Source: Leucobacter sp. L43 (lineage in GTDB: Bacteria; Actinomycetota; Actinomycetes; Actinomycetales; Microbacteriaceae). Taken from it: 64,000 nt of DNA. The notes beneath the pieces are model-generated. The model did not search any database and had not been told where the DNA came from. It saw nothing but the letters and a program-made list of their open reading frames with translations. This document shows, piece by piece, positions 8,943 through 18,107 of the stretch; positions within the stretch are counted from its first letter, which is position 1, and each line of letters opens with the position of its first letter. A program made the position numbers and the translations under genes. The DNA is taken from the NCBI RefSeq assembly GCF_016597785.1, contig NZ_JAENJG010000001.1, forward strand, positions 1,550,001-1,614,000, written 5' to 3'.

Positions 8943-9098
8943 CGAGTCTCCTGTGATTCGAGTGGCGATCGGGTCAGAGTTCACCCTCCCAGCGCTCCGA
9001 GGCCCCGACAAGCAGCATCTGCACACGAGTCCCGCGAAGTTCTAGTGAAATGCACAAGGGGCGAGCCGAGCGAGCGGCGATCAAGCAAAATTGGGTGT
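8943..9098. promoter_or_regulatory. Divergent promoter region of module A (MHS transporter / PucR regulator)
   Basis: 156 bases separate the two divergent genes. A half-site-like string AGTGAAATGCACA at 9044-9056 resembles half of the 20-bp palindrome found in the equivalent place of module B (15133-15152), and a second TGCACA lies at 9020-9025. I see no clean -35/-10 pair. The link to the PucR protein is inference. Confidence 0.35.
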
Positions 9099-10256
9099 GT
9101 GATTGCTCAACCCTCCGCCGAGACCCGCGACTGGTGGTCGGTCGCGCTGCAGCGGCTGGAGACCGATCTCCCTGCGCTCGTCGACGACTTCCTCGCCCGC
9201 CTCACTCGACTCAGGGGCGGGTACGCCTCCGTGCAGGAAGCCGACCTGCGGCAGACGGCCCATGACACGCTCTCCTACCTCATCGCGCGACTGGCCGGTC
9301 GACCGGTACCGCGCGGCCTCGTCGATCTGCCGCAGCGGCTCGGGGTGAGGCGCGCACGGCAAGGAGTCGATCGCGATCAGTTGCTGGAAGCCGTGCGGCT
9401 CGATTACCGGGTGCTCTGGGCCGGCCTCGTCTCGATCGCCGGCGATGCTCATGCCGACGAACTGGTGCAGCACGCTGAACCCGTGCTGACCTCCGTGGAG
9501 GACTACATTCACGCGGTGCAGGTCGCGTTCCTCGACGAGCGAGAAGCGCTCGCCTCCGACAGCCGCACTCAGGAGACGCGGGCGTTCGCGCAGCTGCTGG
9601 CCGCAGACGACCCGGCGGGCATCGCCGCCGAGATCGCTGCACGACTGCGGTTTCCGGCCGATGCGATATTCGAGATCTGCCTCATCCCGACGTTCTCGGC
9701 TGCTGACGCCCGCCGCATCGCCATCACGTTCGAGCGCACCCGGCAGCGCTTCTTCGCCTGGGACTTCGACGACAGCGTGCTGTTCGTCAGACCGCGCGTG
9801 GCAGGCGATCATCCGCTGACGAGCATCGGCGGCGTGCAGATCTCCACGGTTCGAGGCCTCGCCGCAGTGCCGCCGGCTGTCGAGTTCGCCCACCAGCTGC
9901 TCCCCTTCGCGACACCCGGGCGGCTGAGCGATGAGAACGACCTCTGGCTCGCCCTCGCGTCCGACACGGTCCTGTCAGCGATGCCGCAGGTCTTCTCCCA
10001 TGCGCGTCACGCGATGCAGCAGGTTCGCGCGGACGAGCGCGCGCGGCTGCTCGACACGTTCGCGCGGTTCTGCGCGAACGGCTCGATCAAGCGCACGGCA
10101 GAGGAGATGTTCGTGCATCGCAACACCGTGGTGAACCGATTGCAGGCATTTCATCGCGTGACGGGGTGGGATCCGACCGTGCCGGCCGAGGCAGCGCGAG
10201 CCCTGCTGGCGTTCGGCCGGAACCCGAACCCGATCGATCAGGATCGCGAGTCGTAG
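9099..10256 (+). CDS. PucR-family transcriptional regulator, copy A
   Basis: The 385-residue protein ends in the PucR-type helix-turn-helix: LLDTFARFCANGSIKRTAEE followed by FVHRNTVVNRLQAFHRVTG, the RNTVxxRL pattern of the family. The N-terminal half carries a conserved helical region seen in CdaR/PucR relatives, matching the copy at 15159-16331. These proteins regulate catabolic genes such as purine or sugar-acid use. The GTG at 9099 is chosen because upstream sequence in frame runs antisense through the transporter gene. Its 3' end overlaps the convergent amidohydrolase gene by 19 bases. It most likely controls the divergent module A operon. Confidence 0.8.
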   Translation: MIAQPSAETRDWWSVALQRLETDLPALVDDFLARLTRLRGGYASVQEADLRQTAHDTLSYLIARLAGRPVPRGLVDLPQRLGVRRARQGVDRDQLLEAVRLDYRVLWAGLVSIAGDAHADELVQHAEPVLTSVEDYIHAVQVAFLDEREALASDSRTQETRAFAQLLAADDPAGIAAEIAARLRFPADAIFEICLIPTFSAADARRIAITFERTRQRFFAWDFDDSVLFVRPRVAGDHPLTSIGGVQISTVRGLAAVPPAVEFAHQLLPFATPGRLSDENDLWLALASDTVLSAMPQVFSHARHAMQQVRADERARLLDTFARFCANGSIKRTAEEMFVHRNTVVNRLQAFHRVTGWDPTVPAEAARALLAFGRNPNPIDQDRES

Positions 10257-11887
10257 CTCAGCGCACCGCCGAGCACGGTGGCGACGATGCCGAGTTCGGC
10301 CAGGTCGGGCGCCGTCAGCGGCGAAGCCGAGAACACGGTGAAATCGGCGAGCTTGCCGCGCTCGAGCGTTCCCTTGTCGGCGAACTGCCCCGTCGCGCGC
10401 GCCGCCCATTCGGTGTGCGTGCGCAGGGCTTCCTCCGGAGTGATGGCCTCGGCCTCGCCGAGCACGGTGTCGTTCTCCGTGCGGCGGTCGACGGCCGCCT
10501 GCATGCCGCGACGCAGATTGTTGTCAGCGACCGGCAGGTCGGAGGAGCCGGCGAGGATGATGCCGGCGTCGATCACGGACCGCCCGCGGTACAGCCAGTC
10601 CGCGCGGTCACGGCCGACGCGATCCGCCATCTGATCGCCGAAGGCGCTGATGAACCCGGCCTGCGGCGTGACCGCCACCCGCAGCCGCCCGGCGCGCTCC
10701 ACCTGGTCGGGTCGGGCGATGCCGAAGTGCTCGATGCGGCACGGAACGTCGAGCCGTCCGTAGCGATCCTGCGCCTCCTCGATGAGATCGAGGGCGAGAT
10801 CGATCGCGGCGTCGCCGATGGCGTGCAGGGCGAGCGGCCACCCGGCCCGGTATGCGCCGAGTGCGCGCTCGCGGTAGACCGCCGGCTCGTCGAGCAGATA
10901 GCCCGTGTTGTGCTCGTGCCCGCAGTAGTCCTCGGTCACGGCCGCTGTGGCTCCGAGCAGCGAACCGTCGAGGAAGACTTTGACGTGCCCGAAGCGCACG
11001 GCGTCATCGCCGAAGCCTGCACGGATGCCGAGATCGAGGCCCGCCCCTGCACCTTCGCCGGCGAAGTCGGAGGCGTGCCCGCTGAGCGGCCGGAGCGCGT
11101 CGATCGCGGGCATCAGTTGGGCGCGCGCGTGCAACCGTCCCCGCTCGGACGCCGCCTGGTAGGCCGCGACCTCGATGGGGCTGTGGCCGATCCATCCCCC
11201 GCCGACGCCTGCTTCGGTGAAGCTCGTGATCCCCTGCGCGGCGTACCGGCTGGTCGCCGCTTCGAGAGCCTCGACGAGTCGCTCGGTCGAGTAGGGCAGC
11301 AGCAGCGCCTGGACGAGCCCCTGCGCGGCTTCTTCGAGCAGACCGGTGGGCGCGCCCTGCGGGTCTCGCACGACGACGCCGCCGGTGGGGTTCTCGAAGT
11401 CGGCCCCGAACGCGCCGACGAGCCGGAGCGTGGCGCTGTTCGTGATCGAAGCGTGGCCGGAGGTGTGGCGCAGGTAGAGCGGGCGTTCGCCGGTGATCTC
11501 GTCGAGACGCGCGATGTCGGGGAACGCCCCGCCGTGGTGCGCCTGGTTGAAGCCCGTGCCGTGCACCCAGGCGTCGGCGTCTCCGAGGGCGTCGAGACGC
11601 TCGACCTCGGCCGCGATCTGGGCGTACAGGGCATCGAGGCCGCGGGTCGTGCTGAGATCGATCGACGCGAGCCCGAGCCCCCACCAGGCGGTATGGCAGT
11701 GCGCATCGATGAGGCCTGGCGTGACGCACGCGTCGCCGAAATCGTGGGTCGTGACGGCTTCGAGGCCGGCGATCTCCTCGTCGAAGCCGACGATTCGGCC
11801 GTTCAGGACGCCGACCGATGTGACGGAGGGGCGCGCGGGATCCATGGTGAGGATCTCGCGAGCGGTGAGAATCAGGTCGAGTTGCAT
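10238..11887 (-). CDS. Metal-dependent amidohydrolase (YtcJ-like, Amidohydro_3), module B
   Basis: A 549-residue amidohydrolase of the YtcJ type. Metal and active-site landmarks are TPGLIDAHCH (HxH pair), VKVFLDGS (the family lysine), LHAIGDAAI, EHFG and GSSDLPV. Such enzymes hydrolyse amide or carbamate bonds, often on N-acyl or cyclic substrates, in the cytoplasm. The ATG has GAGGAG at good spacing and starts 10 bases after the TPP enzyme B stop, so it is the last gene of the module B operon. It replaces the M20 hydrolase found at the same place in module A. Confidence 0.85.
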   Translation of the reverse strand: MQLDLILTAREILTMDPARPSVTSVGVLNGRIVGFDEEIAGLEAVTTHDFGDACVTPGLIDAHCHTAWWGLGLASIDLSTTRGLDALYAQIAAEVERLDALGDADAWVHGTGFNQAHHGGAFPDIARLDEITGERPLYLRHTSGHASITNSATLRLVGAFGADFENPTGGVVVRDPQGAPTGLLEEAAQGLVQALLLPYSTERLVEALEAATSRYAAQGITSFTEAGVGGGWIGHSPIEVAAYQAASERGRLHARAQLMPAIDALRPLSGHASDFAGEGAGAGLDLGIRAGFGDDAVRFGHVKVFLDGSLLGATAAVTEDYCGHEHNTGYLLDEPAVYRERALGAYRAGWPLALHAIGDAAIDLALDLIEEAQDRYGRLDVPCRIEHFGIARPDQVERAGRLRVAVTPQAGFISAFGDQMADRVGRDRADWLYRGRSVIDAGIILAGSSDLPVADNNLRRGMQAAVDRRTENDTVLGEAEAITPEEALRTHTEWAARATGQFADKGTLERGKLADFTVFSASPLTAPDLAELGIVATVLGGALSYDSRS

Positions 11888-11897
11888 GGGGATCTCC

Positions 11898-13580
11898 TCA
11901 GGCTGCGATCTCGTCGGCGGCGGGCGGCATGACGCTGTCGTCGATGAGCAGGTGGATGAGTGCTGGGCGGTCGGCTGCGAGCGCACGATCGAGCGCTCCG
12001 GCGAAGTCATCGGTGTGCTCGACTCGCTCGCCGTGCCCGCCGAAGGCGCGCATCCACTCGGCGAAGTCGGGGTTCGCCATGCGCGTGCCCGATGGGCGCC
12101 CCGGGTAGTGCCGCTCCTGGTGCTGCACGATCGTGCCGTAGATGCCGTTGTCGACGACGATGACCAACGGCGTGCCGCCGTGCGCGAAGGCGGTGGCGAG
12201 TTCCTGCCCGTTCATCATGAAGTCGCCGTCGCCGCAGACCGCGACCGAACGGCGATCGGGGAACGCGAGCGATGCCGCGACAGCTGCTGGCACCGCGAGG
12301 CCCATCGCGCCGTTGCGCGCGCCGACCAGGCTCGCAGGGGTGAGATGGGTGACGAATCGATGCGCCCAGATCGTCGCGTTGCCCGCGCCGAACGTCAGCA
12401 CGGCCTGCCCCTCGAGGCGGTCGTCGAGTTCGCCGAACGCGACTCCGAGGTCGACGCCCGGGTGCTCGGTCTCCGCAGGGATCCCGGAGGCGCCGGCGAC
12501 ACCGGGCACTGACGCATCCGGTCGGTGCGCCGCGAAGCGCCGCTGCGCCTCCGACCGGTCGCGCATCCACGCGTCGTCTCGGTCGCCGCGGATGTCCGCG
12601 GCGTCGAGCGCGCCGAGCGCGGCGACGAACGACGCAGGGGACGACAGCACCTGCTGGTCGATGCGCCCGGCATGCATCGTGGCCTCCGGGTCCATCGTCA
12701 CGAGCACCGTCTCGGCTCCGAAGCCGAGACGGTATCCGTCGCTCATCACATCGGATCTGCCGCACCCGACGAGCACCAGGAGGTCTGCCGCCGCGTACCC
12801 CGCCGCTACCGCGTCAGCGCGACCGTATCCGAGCCAACCGGCCCACGCCGCACCCTCGTGCGGCACGGCGTCGTAGGCGCGCCAGTCGGTGAAGACGGGA
12901 ACGCCCGCCGCGGCGGCGAACTCCAGCAGCGCGCGCCCCGCGCCGCCGTGCCAGCCGTCGCCGCCGGCGACGATCGCGGGCCGCTCGGCGCGGGTCAGCC
13001 GCTCGGCGAGCGCGGTGATCTCCGCATCCGAGGGCTGCGGGTCGGGTACCGCGATGGGCGCGCTCGGCGCGGCGTCGGTCAGCTCCACCAGCACGTCCTC
13101 CGGCAGACCGATGACGACCGGGCCCGGACGACCGGCAGCTGCAGTGCGCAAGGCCTCTGCCACGAGCTCGCCCGCGCGACCCGCATCGTCGATGGTCATG
13201 ACGCGTTTCGCCGTCGAACCGAACCAGCCCGTCAGGCTGAACTCCTGGAACGAGTCGCGCTCGCGGTCGGCGACCGGGATGAGGCCGACGAAGAGCACCA
13301 GTGCCGTCGCGTCCTGCCACGCCGTGTGGATCGCGATCATCGCGTTCGCAGCGCCGGGGCCCCGCGTCACCATCGCGACACCCGGCACGCCGGTGAGCCG
13401 CCCCTCGGCGAGCGCCATGAACCCGGCGCCGCCCTCCTGCCTGCAGACGACCGTGTCGATCGACGAATCGTGCAGACCGTCGAGCACGTCGAGGTAGCTC
13501 TCACCCGGAACGGCGTAGACGCGCTGCACGCCGTGCGCCTCGAGGGTGCGGACGATGAGGTGGCCTGCCGACTGTGACAT
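11898..13580 (-). CDS. Thiamine-pyrophosphate-dependent enzyme, acetolactate-synthase-like, copy B
   Basis: A 560-residue paralog of the product of 4850-6532: same length, no gaps, roughly 85% identical by eye. It keeps the activating glutamate (CRQEGGAG, E49) and the TPP-binding GDGDFMMNGQE...VVDN motif. The start chosen is the ATG of MSQSAGHL, which aligns exactly with copy A and has GGAAGGA upstream; the frame stays open to 13655. Changes cluster between about residues 160 and 240 and around 310-350, outside the cofactor motifs, which fits divergence of substrate use rather than loss of function. Confidence 0.85.
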   Translation of the reverse strand: MSQSAGHLIVRTLEAHGVQRVYAVPGESYLDVLDGLHDSSIDTVVCRQEGGAGFMALAEGRLTGVPGVAMVTRGPGAANAMIAIHTAWQDATALVLFVGLIPVADRERDSFQEFSLTGWFGSTAKRVMTIDDAGRAGELVAEALRTAAAGRPGPVVIGLPEDVLVELTDAAPSAPIAVPDPQPSDAEITALAERLTRAERPAIVAGGDGWHGGAGRALLEFAAAAGVPVFTDWRAYDAVPHEGAAWAGWLGYGRADAVAAGYAAADLLVLVGCGRSDVMSDGYRLGFGAETVLVTMDPEATMHAGRIDQQVLSSPASFVAALGALDAADIRGDRDDAWMRDRSEAQRRFAAHRPDASVPGVAGASGIPAETEHPGVDLGVAFGELDDRLEGQAVLTFGAGNATIWAHRFVTHLTPASLVGARNGAMGLAVPAAVAASLAFPDRRSVAVCGDGDFMMNGQELATAFAHGGTPLVIVVDNGIYGTIVQHQERHYPGRPSGTRMANPDFAEWMRAFGGHGERVEHTDDFAGALDRALAADRPALIHLLIDDSVMPPAADEIAA

Positions 13581-13667
13581 GTGGTGCGATCCTTCCGGGG
13601 TACAACGGGATGAGAACGAGAAGGGCCGGTGCGGTCCCCTTCCGGAGATCCGCACCGACCCGTTCGA

Positions 13668-14999
13668 TCAGTGCTTGAAGCCGGGCAGGTTCACGCTCAG
13701 GCGAGGCGCGACGGCGCCTGCGAATGCCGAGAAGAGGCTCAGGAAGATGAGCATCGCGGCAGCCGGCCACCAGTGGTTGGCCGCCGCGGCGACGAAGCCG
13801 GTCGCGAGCAGCGGGATGAAGCCCGAGAGCATGCCTGCGGTGTTCTGCGCCAGGCCGACGCCGGTGTACCGCGTCTTCGCCGGGAACAACCCGGTGAGCA
13901 CAGTGCCGGACGCCGCGTACGGCAGCGACAGGGCCGCGACGGCGAGCGTCATCGAGAGCACGACCAGCACGGGGTTGCCGGAGGCCAGCATGAGGAAGGC
14001 GGGGATCGCCACGACGGCAGACGTCACGCCGCCCCACAGGATGACCTTGCTCGCCCCGTACTTGGAGCCGAGCACACCGCCCCAGATGAGGACGAAGATC
14101 TCGACGGTGGCGGCGACCATGCTGCCGAGCAGCATCAGCGAGGAGTCGTAGCCGAGCACGTTCACGCCGTAGTACACGCAGAACGCGGTGACGAGGTAGA
14201 ACCCGCCCACGCCGAGCAGTGCTGCTGCCATGCCGACGATGATCTGCTTCCAGCTGTGCTTGAAGGTGCTGGCCACCGGGGTCTTGTCGATCTCGCCCGA
14301 CTCCTCGAGCTGACGGAAGACCGGCGATTCCTCGAGCTTCGAGCGGATGTAGACCGCGACGATGAGCAGCGGGAATGCGATCAGGAACGGGATGCGCCAG
14401 CCCCAGGAGCTGAAGCTCTCCTGCGACAGGATGAGCGTCATCACGAAGAATCCGCCGGAGGAGAGGATCGTGCCGATGGGCGAGCCGATCTGCGGGATCG
14501 CCGCGTACCGGGCGCGGAGGTGCAGCGGCGCGTTCTCGACCACGATCGTCATGGCGCCCGACCACTCGCCGCCGACGAAGAGGCCCTGGAGCACGCGCAG
14601 CAGCACGAGCAGGATCGGGGCGGCGATGCCGATGGCGGCGTAGGTGGGCAGCAGACCGATGAGGCCGGTGACGATGCCGATGCCGACGATCGTGATCATG
14701 AGCACCTTGCGGCGACCGATGCGGTCACCCATGCGCCCGAAGATGATGCCGCCGATGGGGCGCGCGGCGAGGCCGACGCCGAACGTCGCGAACGATGCGA
14801 GCGCCGCCGCAGTGGCGTTCTCGCTCGTGAAGTACTGGACGTTGAAGACCAGCGCGGCGGCGGCGCTGAACAGGAAGAAGTCGTACCACTCGAGTGCGGT
14901 GCCGATCAGCGCCCCGAGTGCGACCTTGTTGGCGTCTTTGACGCTGAGTTCTTGCGTGGCACCGTATTCGATCGATGCCGTGTGGGTTGTCTCGCTCAT
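13668..14999 (-). CDS. MFS transporter, metabolite:H+ symporter (MHS) family, copy B
   Basis: 443 residues with about twelve membrane segments. The MHS signatures IGTALEWYDFFLF, GRMGDRIGRRKVLM and GGEWSGAMTIV are present. It sits at the head of the module B operon with GGAGAG upstream of the ATG, 87 bases before the TPP enzyme B start. It is clearly more distant from the module A transporter than the TPP enzymes are from each other, suggesting that the two modules take up different compounds. Confidence 0.85.
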   Translation of the reverse strand: MSETTHTASIEYGATQELSVKDANKVALGALIGTALEWYDFFLFSAAAALVFNVQYFTSENATAAALASFATFGVGLAARPIGGIIFGRMGDRIGRRKVLMITIVGIGIVTGLIGLLPTYAAIGIAAPILLVLLRVLQGLFVGGEWSGAMTIVVENAPLHLRARYAAIPQIGSPIGTILSSGGFFVMTLILSQESFSSWGWRIPFLIAFPLLIVAVYIRSKLEESPVFRQLEESGEIDKTPVASTFKHSWKQIIVGMAAALLGVGGFYLVTAFCVYYGVNVLGYDSSLMLLGSMVAATVEIFVLIWGGVLGSKYGASKVILWGGVTSAVVAIPAFLMLASGNPVLVVLSMTLAVAALSLPYAASGTVLTGLFPAKTRYTGVGLAQNTAGMLSGFIPLLATGFVAAAANHWWPAAAMLIFLSLFSAFAGAVAPRLSVNLPGFKH

Positions 15000-15132
15000 G
15001 CGTTCTCTCCGTCGAGGATGCGGGATCCGTGAGGTGCGGCTCTCGCGCGGTTGCGCGGGCGTCGGTACTCGATCATTGCAGGGAATCCGCACATCGCGGG
15101 TGCCATATCGCCCCCGAACGCGACAAGATTTC

Positions 15133-15152
15133 AGTGCATGTGCACATACACT
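15133..15152. promoter_or_regulatory. 20-bp imperfect palindrome, candidate operator of PucR regulator B
   Basis: AGTGCATGTGCACATACACT reads the same on both strands except for one mismatched pair. It lies 6 bases before the PucR B start and about 135 bases before the divergent transporter start. The position over the ribosome-binding region suggests autorepression. Binding by the neighbouring regulator is inferred. Confidence 0.5.
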
Positions 15153-15158
15153 GGCCGA

Positions 15159-16331
15159 ATGGATGATCGTTCCGCCGACGCGCTCAGCGACACCCCCGAG
15201 GCAGCCGACCGGGATCGATGGCTCGAACTCCTCGCAGAGCTCGACCCGGAGTCGCTCACCGACCGGTTCCTCGCGCAGGTCGGGACGGTGCCCGGCTACG
15301 ACCCGGCGCCCATTCCCGTCTCGGAACTGCGACGCACGGGCACGCTCTCATTCATCTCCCTGATCGAGGGGCTGCGCGCCGGCGGGTTCGCCGCGCCAGT
15401 GCCGGTCGCGACCGACGTCGGCGTGTCGCGAGCGCGCGCCGGCATCCCGCTCACCTCCCTCATGACGGCCATTCGACACGACTTCACCGTGCTGTGGGAA
15501 GCGCTCACCCGGGCGGCGACCGCCGAAGACGCGCAGCTCATCGTGCGGCACACGAACATCGTGCTGCGCACGGTCGACGACTACGTGCACCAGACCGAAG
15601 CGGCGTACCTCGCCGAGCTGCAGCGCATGAACGAAGAGCAGGCGTCAGTCCGGCAGGGCCTCATCGCGGCGCTCTTCCAAGACGTGCAACCGGGATCAGA
15701 GCGGCTCGAGACGATCGCCGCAGACCTGGGGCTCGGCGACGCTGCTCCGCTCCACGTCGTGGCCGCCGTCGATGACGACGTCGCCGCCCTACGGGTGCAC
15801 ATCTCCGAGCTCGAGCGGGCGGGCGGGAAGGTATTCACGCACCACCTCGGCGAGACGCTCATCGCATTCATGCGCCAGGTCGCCCTTCCCGGGTCGCGAC
15901 TGTCAGAGGTCGCCGTGCGCGTGCTCGACCTGCGCGTCGGCATCACTCTCGCCCCCGGGGGCGTTGTCGACCTGCGACGCGCCGCCACCACCGCGGCGTC
16001 GCTCGCGCGCGCCTTCGTCGCCGACGAATCCGGCGCCATGACGTGGAGTCGCGGCTGGGCGCGGTTGGCCGCGCGCAGCCTGCTCGACGCCGGCAACCCG
16101 ATCCTCGCCGATGTGCACGACGCGCTCGCCCGATGCACGCCGGCAGAGCGAGCGCGGCTCGAGGAGGCGGCGCGCAGCTACCTCGAGACCGGCAGCATCG
16201 GCGCGGCCGCCGATGCACTGTTCTGCCACCGCAACACGCTCGCGAACCGACTGCGCCGCTTCGCCGATCTCACCGGCGTCGACCCGCTCGTGCCCGCAGA
16301 CGCCGCGCGCCTCGTCGTCGGGTGGGCCTAG
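15159..16331 (+). CDS. PucR-family transcriptional regulator, copy B
   Basis: 390 residues with the same architecture as the regulator at 9099-10256. The C-terminal helix-turn-helix runs through AARSYLETGSIGAAADALF and CHRNTLANRLRRFADLTG. The ATG at 15159 has no clear Shine-Dalgarno site, so it may be translated from a very short leader. It is divergent from the module B transporter and is its likely regulator. The N-terminal half lacks a recognisable small-molecule domain beyond the general CdaR/PucR helical region. Confidence 0.8.
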   Translation: MDDRSADALSDTPEAADRDRWLELLAELDPESLTDRFLAQVGTVPGYDPAPIPVSELRRTGTLSFISLIEGLRAGGFAAPVPVATDVGVSRARAGIPLTSLMTAIRHDFTVLWEALTRAATAEDAQLIVRHTNIVLRTVDDYVHQTEAAYLAELQRMNEEQASVRQGLIAALFQDVQPGSERLETIAADLGLGDAAPLHVVAAVDDDVAALRVHISELERAGGKVFTHHLGETLIAFMRQVALPGSRLSEVAVRVLDLRVGITLAPGGVVDLRRAATTAASLARAFVADESGAMTWSRGWARLAARSLLDAGNPILADVHDALARCTPAERARLEEAARSYLETGSIGAAADALFCHRNTLANRLRRFADLTGVDPLVPADAARLVVGWA

Positions 16332-16353
16332 GCGCCGCCCGACCCCGATCGCG

Positions 16354-17304
16354 TCAGGCGCGCACCGCTTCGAACGTCTTGCGATACCGGGACGGCGCGA
16401 CGCCGTATGCCGCGGCGAATCCCTGACGGAAGGTGACGGGACTGCCGAATCCGCACGCCTCCGCGATGTGCTCGACCGACCACTGGGTCGTCTCCAGCAG
16501 GCGACGGGACTCGTCGAGGCGGCGCGCGCGCACCCAGGCGGCGGGCGTGGATCCTGTCGCTGCGTGGAATGCGCGCACGAACGTTCTGCGACTCATGTGC
16601 GCTCGGTGCGCGAGCCGGTCGACGGAGAGGGGTTGGTCCAGGTGGGCGAGCGACCAATCGAGCACGTCCGAGACCGGATCTCCGGCCGATGCCGCTGGGA
16701 GCGGTCGATCGATGTACTGCGCCTGCCCACCGTCACGATGCGGCGCCACCACGAGACTGCGGGCGACGCGGTTCGCCGCGTCGGCGCCGAGACGTCCCCT
16801 CACGATGTGCAGGCACGCGTCCAGCCCGGAGGCGGTGCCCGCCGCCGTGAGCACGTCTCCGTGGTCGACGTAGAGAACCGTCTCGTCGAGATCGATGTCG
16901 GGGTGCCGCTCCGATACAGCGCCGAACGCCTGCCAGTGCGTCACGGCGCGGCGCCCCGCCAGGATTCCGGCGTCGGCCACGGGAATCGCACCGAGGCACA
17001 GACCGGCGATCGTCGCTCCTCGCGCGTGCCCGAGTCGAAGCAGGTCGAGGAGGCCGGAATCGGGCGACCGGCCGTCCTCGTACCACGAGGGCACCACGAT
17101 GAGATCGGCCCCATCCGCGCGATCGGCACCGTGCACCCCGCTGAGCGTCAGCCCTTCAGCGGTGCGGATTGCGCCCGCCGTGCCCGAGAACAGCTCGGTG
17201 CGCCAATCGGCGAGACCGAGGCGGCGCACCTCATCGAAGACCATCTGCGGGACAGCGAGATGGAACATGGTGACGCCGGGGAAGGCGTATATCGCGATCC
17301 GCAT
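16354..17304 (-). CDS. GlxA-type regulator: DJ-1/PfpI domain plus AraC helix-turn-helix
   Basis: 316 residues. Residues 1-190 form a DJ-1/PfpI-like domain with the nucleophile-elbow cysteine C103 (AGLCLGA). Residues about 215-310 form an AraC-type DNA-binding domain with LSVDRLAHRAHMSRRTFVRA and VEHIAEACGFGSPVTFRQGF. GlxA relatives such as ArgR and CdhR of Pseudomonas regulate arginine or carnitine catabolism in response to small amino compounds. It is divergent from the isochorismatase-like gene and may control it; it ends 22 bases from the PucR B stop. Confidence 0.85.
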   Translation of the reverse strand: MRIAIYAFPGVTMFHLAVPQMVFDEVRRLGLADWRTELFSGTAGAIRTAEGLTLSGVHGADRADGADLIVVPSWYEDGRSPDSGLLDLLRLGHARGATIAGLCLGAIPVADAGILAGRRAVTHWQAFGAVSERHPDIDLDETVLYVDHGDVLTAAGTASGLDACLHIVRGRLGADAANRVARSLVVAPHRDGGQAQYIDRPLPAASAGDPVSDVLDWSLAHLDQPLSVDRLAHRAHMSRRTFVRAFHAATGSTPAAWVRARRLDESRRLLETTQWSVEHIAEACGFGSPVTFRQGFAAAYGVAPSRYRKTFEAVRA

Positions 17305-17450
17305 CGATGCTCCCGTCGTTCCGAGATTCAGTCTGGCCCGAAACCATCATATCGCGGCATTTCTGCCACTTGTGAGGGGGGCTCCGATGGCAGATCGTAG
17401 GGAGAGCATCCGCACCCGGATGCGCACCCGCTGACCTCCAGGAGCATCCC
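17305..17450. promoter_or_regulatory. Divergent intergenic region with inverted repeat CTGCCA/TGGCAG
   Basis: Between the GlxA-type and isochorismatase-like genes there is an inverted repeat CTGCCA (17363-17368) and TGGCAG (17388-17393) with a 19-base spacer. It is a possible regulator site. An AGGAG ribosome site at 17439-17443 serves the rightward gene. Confidence 0.35.
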
Positions 17451-18089
17451 ATGGCATCCCCGCGCCGCGCCCTCGTCCTCGTCGACATCCAGCAGCAGTA
17501 CTTCGACGGCCCACTCGAGATCCACTACCCGAGCATCACCGATTCACTCGCGAAGACCACCGCCGCGATCGCGGCTGCGACCGAGGCCGGCATGCCCGTC
17601 GTCGTCGTGCAGCACGACGGCGGAGAGGGTGCCCCGGTCTTCAGCCCCGGCAGCGCGTCGTTCGCGCTGCACCCCGAGATCGAACGGCACCGCACCGACG
17701 ACTGGAAGCACGTCGTCAAGCAGTACAGCTCCGTCTACCCGGGCACCGGTCTCGCTGAGTGGCTGCGCGAGCGCGACATCGACACCGTCACGCTGGCCGG
17801 TTACATGACGAACAACTGCATTCTGGCATCGGCTGCGGAGGCAGAGGTGCTCGGCTTCACCACCGAGGTCCTGTCAGACGCGACCGGAGCGATTCACCTG
17901 TCGAACGCGGCGGGATCGGCCTCGGCCACGACCGTGCACCAGACGCTGATGGCGCTGCTGCAGTCCAACTGGGCCGCCGTCGCGTCGACCGATGAGTGGC
18001 TGACCGCCACCGCTGCCGGCACCTCGGTGCCCGCGAGCAACCTCGTCGAGTCGGCCATCGCCGGCGCTCAGCACGCGGTGCAGTCGTAA
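17451..18089 (+). CDS. Isochorismatase-family cysteine hydrolase
   Basis: 212 residues with the complete Asp-Lys-Cys triad of the family: D12 (VLVDIQQQYF), K90 (HVVKQYSS) and C123 (GYMTNNCILAS). Members include nicotinamidase, N-carbamoylsarcosine amidase and biuret or ureidoacrylate hydrolases, which hydrolyse small amides or ureido groups. AGGAG lies 7 bases before the ATG. It sits in the middle of a cluster rich in amide and carbamoyl hydrolases, so an amidase is more likely than a true isochorismatase. The substrate is not resolved. Confidence 0.85.
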   Translation: MASPRRALVLVDIQQQYFDGPLEIHYPSITDSLAKTTAAIAAATEAGMPVVVVQHDGGEGAPVFSPGSASFALHPEIERHRTDDWKHVVKQYSSVYPGTGLAEWLRERDIDTVTLAGYMTNNCILASAAEAEVLGFTTEVLSDATGAIHLSNAAGSASATTVHQTLMALLQSNWAAVASTDEWLTATAAGTSVPASNLVESAIAGAQHAVQS

Positions 18090-18107
18090 CGGGAGCCGGC
18101 TCCGAGC

